A program made the position numbers and the translations under genes. A stretch of DNA of 64,000 nucleotides from Chryseobacterium foetidum. GTDB lineage: Bacteria > Bacteroidota > Bacteroidia > Flavobacteriales > Weeksellaceae. This document shows positions 58,356 to 64,000 of the stretch, in pieces; position 1 is the first letter of the stretch, and each line of letters opens with the position of its first letter. Below the pieces are notes generated by a model, which did no database searches, had not been told where the DNA came from, and saw only the letters and a program-made list of their open reading frames with translations. The DNA is taken from assembly GCF_025457425.1 (NCBI RefSeq), contig NZ_JAMXIA010000001.1, positions 1,240,001-1,304,000 of the forward strand, in the 5' to 3' direction.

Positions 58356-59309
58356 ATGAGTTGGTTTAAAAATATTTTTAAAAAAGAAGAAAAAGAAACT
58401 TTAGACAAAGGTTTGGAAAAATCCAATCAGGGTTTCTTTGAAAAAATGACGAAAGCCGTCGTAGGTAAAAGCAAAGTAGATGATGAAGTTCTTGATGATC
58501 TTGAAGAAATACTTATCGCGTCCGATGTCGGAGCTTCCACGACCATCAAAATCATACAGAGAATTGAAGAACGTGTTGCACGAGACAAATATGTTGGCGT
58601 AAACGAGCTGGATAAAATCTTACGTGAAGAAATCTCAAGTCTTCTTTTGGAAAACCCTCACGCCACCACCGGAAATGTAGACAGTTCAAAAAAACCTTAC
58701 GTCATCATGGTTGTAGGCGTAAACGGTGTAGGAAAAACCACAACGATTGGAAAACTCGCACACCAGTTTAAATCTGAAGGTAAAAAAGTTGTTCTTGGAG
58801 CAGCTGATACGTTCAGAGCCGCTGCGGTTGATCAGCTGGTCATCTGGAGCGAAAGAGTGGGCGTACCGATCGTAAAACAGGAAATGGGATCTGATCCTGC
58901 GTCCGTTGCTTTTGATACCGTGCAAAGTGCCGTGGCACAGGATGCCGACGTTGTAATCATCGATACTGCGGGAAGACTTCACAACAAAATTAATCTGATG
59001 AATGAGCTTTCCAAGATCAAAAGAGTGATGCAGAAGGTAATTCCAGATGCGCCACATGAGATTTTATTGGTATTGGATGGTTCTACCGGGCAGAATGCTT
59101 TTGAGCAGGCAAAACAGTTTACCGCGGCCACAGAAGTCAACGCTTTGGCAGTCACAAAATTAGACGGAACTGCAAAAGGTGGCGTTGTAATAGGTATTTC
59201 AGATCAGTTTCAGATTCCGGTAAAATATATTGGTGTCGGCGAAAAGATGCACGACCTTCAGCTTTTTAATGGTACAGAGTTTGTAGATTCATTTTTCAGA
59301 AAGAGATAA
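58356..59309 (+). CDS. ftsY: Signal recognition particle receptor FtsY
   Basis: SRP receptor GTPase that delivers ribosome-nascent-chain complexes to the inner membrane. The N domain is followed by the G domain: G1 GVNGVGKTTTIGKLA, the DTFRAAAVDQL box, DTAGRLHNK, and TKLDGTAKGG. Length 317 is the short form without an acidic A domain, normal for Bacteroidota. The leader contains dispersed repeat phrases. GlsB follows 51 bases downstream. Confidence 0.96.
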   Translation: MSWFKNIFKKEEKETLDKGLEKSNQGFFEKMTKAVVGKSKVDDEVLDDLEEILIASDVGASTTIKIIQRIEERVARDKYVGVNELDKILREEISSLLLENPHATTGNVDSSKKPYVIMVVGVNGVGKTTTIGKLAHQFKSEGKKVVLGAADTFRAAAVDQLVIWSERVGVPIVKQEMGSDPASVAFDTVQSAVAQDADVVIIDTAGRLHNKINLMNELSKIKRVMQKVIPDAPHEILLVLDGSTGQNAFEQAKQFTAATEVNALAVTKLDGTAKGGVVIGISDQFQIPVKYIGVGEKMHDLQLFNGTEFVDSFFRKR

Positions 59310-59360
59310 TTGTTATCTTTTTTAAACAAACACTATTAATAACATTAAAAAAATTATTCT

Positions 59361-59621
59361 ATGGGATTCATTACCTGGATTATCTTCGGGCTTTTAGCCG
59401 GAGCAATCGCTAAACTAATCATGCCTGGCAAACAGGGTGGCGGATGGCTAATTACCATTATTTTAGGTATCGTTGGTGCTTTCGTTGGAGGGCTTATAGG
59501 TGTTTACGTATTACACTGGGGTGACATCGGAACTTTCTGGGATTTCAGAAGCTGGGCATTGGCTATTGGTGGTGCCATTTTGGTTATCTGGATCTATGAA
59601 ATGCTTACCAAAAAGCGTTAG
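59361..59621 (+). CDS. GlsB/YeaQ/YmgE-family membrane protein
   Basis: Small stress-associated membrane protein of 86 residues with three hydrophobic segments; the transglycosylase-associated (GlsB/YeaQ) family. The glycine-rich FGLLAGAIAKLIMPGKQGGG opening is diagnostic. Function unproven; membership is often linked to acid or envelope stress. It lies 51 bases after ftsY, possibly co-transcribed, and ends before a strong terminator. Confidence 0.88.
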   Translation: MGFITWIIFGLLAGAIAKLIMPGKQGGGWLITIILGIVGAFVGGLIGVYVLHWGDIGTFWDFRSWALAIGGAILVIWIYEMLTKKR

Positions 59622-59641
59622 AAAAATTTAATTAAAAAAAT

Positions 59642-59675
59642 AAATGCGGCATCTGAAATTCAGATGCCGCATTTT
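59642..59675. terminator. Strong bidirectional terminator
   Basis: Perfect 16-base stem AAATGCGGCATCTGAA / TTCAGATGCCGCATTT, one-base loop and T-rich tails; ends glsB (+) and faces sppA (-). Confidence 0.92.
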
Positions 59676-59695
59676 TATGAAACAATATAACTTAG

Positions 59696-61450
59696 TTAGT
59701 CCATTTTTACTTGAAAAGGCATTTCCATTTTCACTTCAGACTTCAGTTTTTTATCTGTCAACTGCATTAGAATCTCATAGTTTGATTTTCCAATCTTATT
59801 TTTCAGCACTCTTGCAGAGATATCGTCTTCATTCATGCCTTCAAAGATTTGCTCGAAAGCAGATTTCTCTTCAGGATAAGATTTTACTCTGTAATTTTTA
59901 AGATTGGCTTTGGATGCGGCAAATTTCACGGCATCATTTAAAGATCCCAACTCGTCTACAAGCCCGATCTCTTTAGCTCTTGTTCCGCTCCAGACTCTTC
60001 CTCCGCCAACAGCATCAATCTGTTCGAAAGATTTCTTTCTGTTTTGAGTTACAAAATATACGAATCTTTTATAAGTACCCTCAACACTTTTTGTAATCAT
60101 CGCTACACCGTGCGGACTTAAACCATTTAATGATGAGTAATAAGCTGAATTGGCATTGGTAGCAACGATATCCGAACGTACACCATTTTTGCTGGCAATT
60201 TCTTTAAAGTAAGGTAAAACTCCGAAAACTCCAATTGAACCTGTTAAAGTATTCGGTTGGGAATAAATTTTGTCTGCTGCCATTGCAATGTAATAACCTC
60301 CTGAAGCAGCATAATCACCGAACGAAACAATAAGAGGTTTTTTCTTTTTCAACTGCTGCAATTCAAATAAAATTTCATCAGAAGCATTAGCACTCCCTCC
60401 GGGAGAATTAATTCTTAAAACAACCGCTTTTACTTTTTTGTCGTTCTGAAGATCTTTGATGTATTTTAAATATTTTTCAGAATAAATTTCATTGTACTCA
60501 TCACCACTGTTGATAGATCCTGATGCGTAAAGTACCGCTACCCTGTCACCAGATTTTTCTTCATTTTTAAAAGAATCCACATATTTATTAAGCGAAATTT
60601 TTGAAAGTTTATCTTTGTCTTTAAGACTCAATTTCGACTTCAGCATCTGATCATATTCTGTTTTCTGAATAAGCTTGTCAGCAAGTTTAAATTTCACGCT
60701 CTCTTCAGGAATCATTCCGTACAGGCTGTCTACAACAGTTTTGAACTGTGGCAGTTCGATCTTTCTTGAAACTGCGATTTTTGAAGAAGTGCTGTTCCAG
60801 ATATCATTCAAAAGAGTACTCAGCTGTTCTTTATTTTCAGGCGAAATTTCATTTGCAATAAATGGTTCAACGGCAGATTTAAATTTTCCGTGACGGATTA
60901 CTTCAATTCCGATACCGTACTTTTCTGCAAATTCTTTAAAGAAAGTAACTTCGGTGGCTAAACCTTTCAATTCTATACCACCTGACGGATTAAGATAATA
61001 CTGATCTGCTACCGAACCTAAATAGTACGAAGACTGCGAAACCGTATTTCCGTAAGCGTAAACAAATTTTCCGCTCTTTTTAAAATCTGCAATCGCTGCC
61101 CTTAGATCATCAATCTGAGTGATACCCGCACTTAAATCATCAGCTTCAATGCTGATTCCCTTAATATTTTTATCATCTTTCGCTTTTTTAATTGCTTCTA
61201 CAGCATCGTAAATAAGAATCTCTTTATTTTTACTGTTAAAAGCAAAAACGTCTTTCTGCACTTCTGTAGGGCTGTCTATAATTTTAGTTTTAAGGTTGAT
61301 TGTAAGCACAGAATTTTTCTTTACCTCTACAGACGAACTGTCACTGGCAGAGCCCACAGCAATCATTACAATAAAAAAGACAAAAAATAAGCAACATAAA
61401 ATAGCAACAGCCACTATATTTGCCAGAACATTTTTAAAGAAACTCTTCAT
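59696..61450 (-). CDS. sppA: Signal peptide peptidase SppA, 67K type
   Basis: Inner-membrane serine protease that degrades cleaved signal peptides. I start at the ATG 61450 (MKSFFKNVLANIVAVAILCC, a membrane anchor) rather than the upstream in-frame ATG at 61510, which would overlap folK and add 20 unlikely residues. The long form has two S49 halves: the Lys-bearing first half (VIRHGKFKSAVEPFIANEIS) and the Ser-bearing second half (SFGDYAASGGYYIAMAADKI). Length 584 is normal. Divergent from folK, with starts only 19 bases apart. Confidence 0.93.
   Translation of the reverse strand: MKSFFKNVLANIVAVAILCCLFFVFFIVMIAVGSASDSSSVEVKKNSVLTINLKTKIIDSPTEVQKDVFAFNSKNKEILIYDAVEAIKKAKDDKNIKGISIEADDLSAGITQIDDLRAAIADFKKSGKFVYAYGNTVSQSSYYLGSVADQYYLNPSGGIELKGLATEVTFFKEFAEKYGIGIEVIRHGKFKSAVEPFIANEISPENKEQLSTLLNDIWNSTSSKIAVSRKIELPQFKTVVDSLYGMIPEESVKFKLADKLIQKTEYDQMLKSKLSLKDKDKLSKISLNKYVDSFKNEEKSGDRVAVLYASGSINSGDEYNEIYSEKYLKYIKDLQNDKKVKAVVLRINSPGGSANASDEILFELQQLKKKKPLIVSFGDYAASGGYYIAMAADKIYSQPNTLTGSIGVFGVLPYFKEIASKNGVRSDIVATNANSAYYSSLNGLSPHGVAMITKSVEGTYKRFVYFVTQNRKKSFEQIDAVGGGRVWSGTRAKEIGLVDELGSLNDAVKFAASKANLKNYRVKSYPEEKSAFEQIFEGMNEDDISARVLKNKIGKSNYEILMQLTDKKLKSEVKMEMPFQVKMD
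61415..61422 (+). promoter_or_regulatory. Candidate -7 box TATATTTG inside sppA
   Basis: Plus-strand TAnnTTTG 48 bases before the folK start, lying antisense within the first codons of sppA. Confidence 0.35.
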
Positions 61451-61469
61451 AAACAATAACTTTTCCAAT

Positions 61470-61898
61470 ATGTCGCAACATAATGCCGTTTTGTTACTGG
61501 GAAGTAACATTGGAGATCAAAAAAAAAATCTCGAAACTGCTTTTGAAAGAATCACAGATCAAAACATTCTAATATTATCTAAAAGTAAATTTTTGTATTC
61601 TGAACCCGTGGAATTTGTCAGTTCCAATAATTTTTGTAATATTGCACTACGTATTGAAACAGATTTATCACCAATTCAGCTTCTTAAGATTTTGAAAAAA
61701 ATCGAAAAAAGCATGGGAAGGTCGGTAGATTCGGGGAATACCCGAAGCTATTCAGACAGGGTGATAGATATTGATATTGTAAGTTATGGTAATTTAATTT
61801 TCTTTTGTAACAGATTAGAGATCCCTCACCACAGACATCTTTACGAAAGAGAATTTTCGAGGTTATTATTAGATAGTTTATTTTTAAACAGAACATAA
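61470..61898 (+). CDS. folK: 2-amino-4-hydroxy-6-hydroxymethyldihydropteridine diphosphokinase
   Basis: Folate pathway kinase (HPPK), pyrophosphorylating 6-hydroxymethyl-dihydropterin. I start at ATG 61470 (MSQHNAVLLLGSNIGDQKKN); a frame open to 61296 is only antisense to sppA. The Mg-binding Asp pair and Arg are in YSDRVIDIDIVSYGN, and the end IPHHRHLYEREFSRLLL is typical. Length 142 is slightly short but complete. No folP or folB is linked. The OmpA-like gene starts ten bases downstream and may be co-transcribed. Confidence 0.93.
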   Translation: MSQHNAVLLLGSNIGDQKKNLETAFERITDQNILILSKSKFLYSEPVEFVSSNNFCNIALRIETDLSPIQLLKILKKIEKSMGRSVDSGNTRSYSDRVIDIDIVSYGNLIFFCNRLEIPHHRHLYEREFSRLLLDSLFLNRT

Positions 61899-61908
61899 AA
61901 CATATTGT

Positions 61909-63006
61909 ATGAAATTAGGTTTATTATTGTTGGCTGCACTTCCTATAGCTACTTACGCACAGGACAGTATTGCGATTAGTCATTCACACGAATATCCTAA
62001 CACTTTTTCTTCGGGCTCTGCCAATGTGCAGACGTTCACCAATGCTAATCGTAAATTTAACGATTGGTCTGTTTCAGTTGGTGGAGGTCCTGCCTTTATG
62101 ACATTTTCAGATGTAAGGTCATTTCACGGAGATAAAGTAAATTGGGGATGGAATGCCTATGCGAGTATTGACAAGCAAATCAGCCATACGTTTGGTATTG
62201 ATTTACAGTACCAGATGGGTGAGACAAAACAACAGGCAGAACTGGCTACAAATCCAGCTGCAGGTATAGCTAACGCTTGGACTAAGTACAAGCAGATATC
62301 ATTGTTAGGGGATATCAATTTTTCTAATTTGTTAAGAAGAGTTGATAATAAATCTCCATACAGATGGGCTCTTCACGGATACCTTGGTGGTGGTTTGATG
62401 GCTTTCAAAACAGAGCTTATTGACAATGATGCATCAAGATGGAGCACTAATCCTCCAAGAATTCCAATCAAAAACGATCAGAAATTAGAATTATCTTCAT
62501 TCTTCTGGCAGGCTGCAGTAGGTTTGAAATACAATGTTTCAAAGCTTGTTGATCTTGAAGCCAGAGTAATCTATATCAACAGTATGGATGAAGAATTTGA
62601 TGGCGGTGGAGAAGGAAGATCGTTAGACACACCATTGGGAGACAGAATTAATTATAACCTTATAAATGACAGCTATTCAGATGGAGCGATGAGTTTCACT
62701 TTAGGGCTTTCATTTAAATTAGGTAAACACAATACACATCTTGCATGGCATGATCCTTTACAGGAAGTTTATGGCCGTATTTACGATCTTGAAAACACAT
62801 CAACTGAATTGGTTGTTTGTGAAAAAGGAGATTTAGATAATGATGGCGTTTGTGACGATTGGGACAGACAGCTTGATACTCCTGCAGGTGCAAGAGTGGA
62901 CGGCGCTGGTGTTGCTTTGGATTTAGATCTTGACGGCGTTATTGATCTTTACGACAAATGTGTAACTGTACCAGGACCACAGGAGAACAACGGTTGTCCT
63001 AAATAA
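61909..63006 (+). CDS. OmpA-like outer-membrane protein lacking the peptidoglycan-binding domain
   Basis: Outer-membrane beta-barrel with calcium-binding thrombospondin-3 repeats. Signal peptide MKLGLLLLAALPIATYAQ, then an eight-strand barrel of about 250 residues, then Asp-rich repeats GDLDNDGVCDDWDRQLDTPA and DLDLDGVIDLYDKCVTV. The usual OmpA C-terminal domain (NxTGxA-type) should follow, but the protein stops right after ENNGCPK at 365 residues. So it is a truncated member that keeps barrel and TSP3 parts only. Tandem paralogue at 63079. It begins ten bases after folK. Confidence 0.82.
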   Translation: MKLGLLLLAALPIATYAQDSIAISHSHEYPNTFSSGSANVQTFTNANRKFNDWSVSVGGGPAFMTFSDVRSFHGDKVNWGWNAYASIDKQISHTFGIDLQYQMGETKQQAELATNPAAGIANAWTKYKQISLLGDINFSNLLRRVDNKSPYRWALHGYLGGGLMAFKTELIDNDASRWSTNPPRIPIKNDQKLELSSFFWQAAVGLKYNVSKLVDLEARVIYINSMDEEFDGGGEGRSLDTPLGDRINYNLINDSYSDGAMSFTLGLSFKLGKHNTHLAWHDPLQEVYGRIYDLENTSTELVVCEKGDLDNDGVCDDWDRQLDTPAGARVDGAGVALDLDLDGVIDLYDKCVTVPGPQENNGCPK

Positions 63007-63078
63007 ATTATCATTTAGTTAATATAAAATAATAACTGAAATGATTGAATCAAGTAATAACAAAATAAAAAATACACT

Positions 63079-64000
63079 ATGAAATTAAGTTTAGCAATTG
63101 TTGCATTTGCTTTAGCGGTCCCTACACTAGGCTTTGCGCAGGACTCTACAGCAGTGAGTAATGAGCAGCAATATCCAAATACATTTTCGTCAGGATCTGC
63201 AAATGTTTCAAAATTCACTCAGGAATCTAAAAGATTTAACGACTGGGCAATTTCTGCCGGTGCCGGTGTGCCATTGGTACAGTCTGCCGACCTTACTTCT
63301 ATTAAGAATGGTAACGGTAAAAACCTTTTTGGATACTCAATGTATGTAAGTGTTGATAAAGCAATCACTCATGCTTTTGGAATTAACTTACAGTACGACA
63401 GAGGAGAAACAAGACAGGGATGGTTTAACACTAAAGATGCTGCTCCTTCTGATGCGTCTGTATACCAAAGAGTAGGTGCAAGAACTCAATATGACGCTAT
63501 CTCTGTTTTAGGAGATCTCAACTTTTCAAACCTTTTAAGAAGAGTAGATAATAAATCTCCTTACAGATGGGCATTACACGGTTATGCGGGTGTCGGTATC
63601 ATGGGTTACAGAGCTTATCAGAAAGACGAAAATAATCAAAGATTAATGACTGAGCAGAAATTGTTCAAAGGTCAGTCGTTCTTTGCACAGGCTGGTACTG
63701 GTCTGAAATATAAAATCAACAGAAGATTAGATATTGAAGCAAGAGCAATGTACGTTTACACTGGTGACGATTCATTCGATGGTGGTGGTGAACAATACAG
63801 CAATATCAATAAAAGAGAAGATCAGATTTCTGATAACTTCATTAACGCAACACTTGGTTTATCTTTGAAGTTAGGAAAACATGAGTCTCACTTGATGTGG
63901 CATGATCCATTGCAGGAAATTTATTGGAAACTTGACGTATTGGCTGAGAAAAACCAGGAAGTTGAAGTTTGTAAAAAAGGTGATTTAGATAACGATGGTG
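63079..64000 (+). CDS. OmpA-family protein, cut by window end
   Basis: Second member of the tandem pair. It shares signal peptide form (MKLSLAIVAFALAVPTLGFAQ), YPNTFSSGSANV, LLRRVDNKSPYRWALHGY, and MWHDPLQE with the first gene, but differs widely in loops, so it is an old duplication. It reaches GDLDNDG at the window edge, so whether the C-terminal OmpA peptidoglycan-binding domain is present cannot be seen. In close relatives this second gene is usually the full-length one. The gap between the two genes is 72 bases. Confidence 0.85.
   Translation, partial: MKLSLAIVAFALAVPTLGFAQDSTAVSNEQQYPNTFSSGSANVSKFTQESKRFNDWAISAGAGVPLVQSADLTSIKNGNGKNLFGYSMYVSVDKAITHAFGINLQYDRGETRQGWFNTKDAAPSDASVYQRVGARTQYDAISVLGDLNFSNLLRRVDNKSPYRWALHGYAGVGIMGYRAYQKDENNQRLMTEQKLFKGQSFFAQAGTGLKYKINRRLDIEARAMYVYTGDDSFDGGGEQYSNINKREDQISDNFINATLGLSLKLGKHESHLMWHDPLQEIYWKLDVLAEKNQEVEVCKKGDLDNDG

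Noticed and set aside
61296..61469. Extended folK start giving 200 residues
   Set aside because: The extra 58 residues are antisense to sppA and Lys/Ile-rich without motif; HPPK begins at the ATG 61470.

Overview
The window reads as chromosomal DNA of a Flavobacteriia member of the Bacteroidota, most like Chryseobacterium or a close Weeksellaceae relative. Reasons: low G+C; almost no Shine-Dalgarno sequences; several -7 boxes of the Bacteroidota form TAnnTTTG; a type IX secretion (T9SS) sorting domain; lineage-restricted proteins (DUF4290, DUF4295, pairs resembling DUF6341/DUF6427); a MurA with Asp in place of the catalytic Cys; and a pair of OmpA-like barrels. This genus call is inference from gene content, not a database match.

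Layout. 1-12.3 kb: truncated agmatine deiminase, secreted proteins, an MdtD-like MFS exporter, pirin, a frameshifted lipoprotein gene, an FMN reductase, OsmC plus a small GNAT, a sodium/solute symporter, and a two-subunit transketolase. 12.4-21.1 kb: an LTA-synthase-like phosphotransferase, phosphatidylserine synthase, an exonuclease, a DUF2007 protein, an FAH-family hydrolase, a universal stress protein, a VapBC toxin-antitoxin pair whose toxin lacks an ATG, and membrane/DUF proteins. This part has repeat-laden spacers. 21.4-33 kb: M16 peptidase with a LolA-like partner, a T9SS cargo protein, trigger factor, and a probable metal-uptake operon (DUF2946-like protein, TonB receptor, His-rich lipoprotein). 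33-47 kb: ABC-F ATPase; a four-gene two-component operon whose kinase lacks an input domain; a DUF5715 peptidase-like protein; aquaporin; LuxE-like protein; queD-lpxH; ComF; Upp; Der. 47.3-59.7 kb: tRNA-Gln, methionine aminopeptidase, KatG, a haem-binding and a DCC protein, DUF4290-MurA, ProC, VanZ, Lnt, the rpmB-rpmG-DUF4295-ftsY ribosomal/targeting cluster, and GlsB. 59.7-64 kb: SppA, FolK and two OmpA-like outer-membrane proteins, the second cut by the window end.

Most of the window is ordinary core genome. Cell-envelope functions dominate (PssA, LpxH, MurA, Lnt, SppA, LTA-synthase-like, OmpA-like, VanZ), together with stress and redox genes. I found no CRISPR array, prophage, IS element, secretion-effector locus or recognisable new defence system. 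The most distinctive sequence feature is the intergenic DNA: several unrelated families of short degenerate repeats, hairpins and tandem phrases recur between genes, are nested in one another, and in one case extend in frame into a coding sequence. The gene-level points most worth a second look are the ATG-less VapC toxin, the split two-component operon, the metal-uptake operon, the double-frameshift lipoprotein gene, and the Asp-type MurA.
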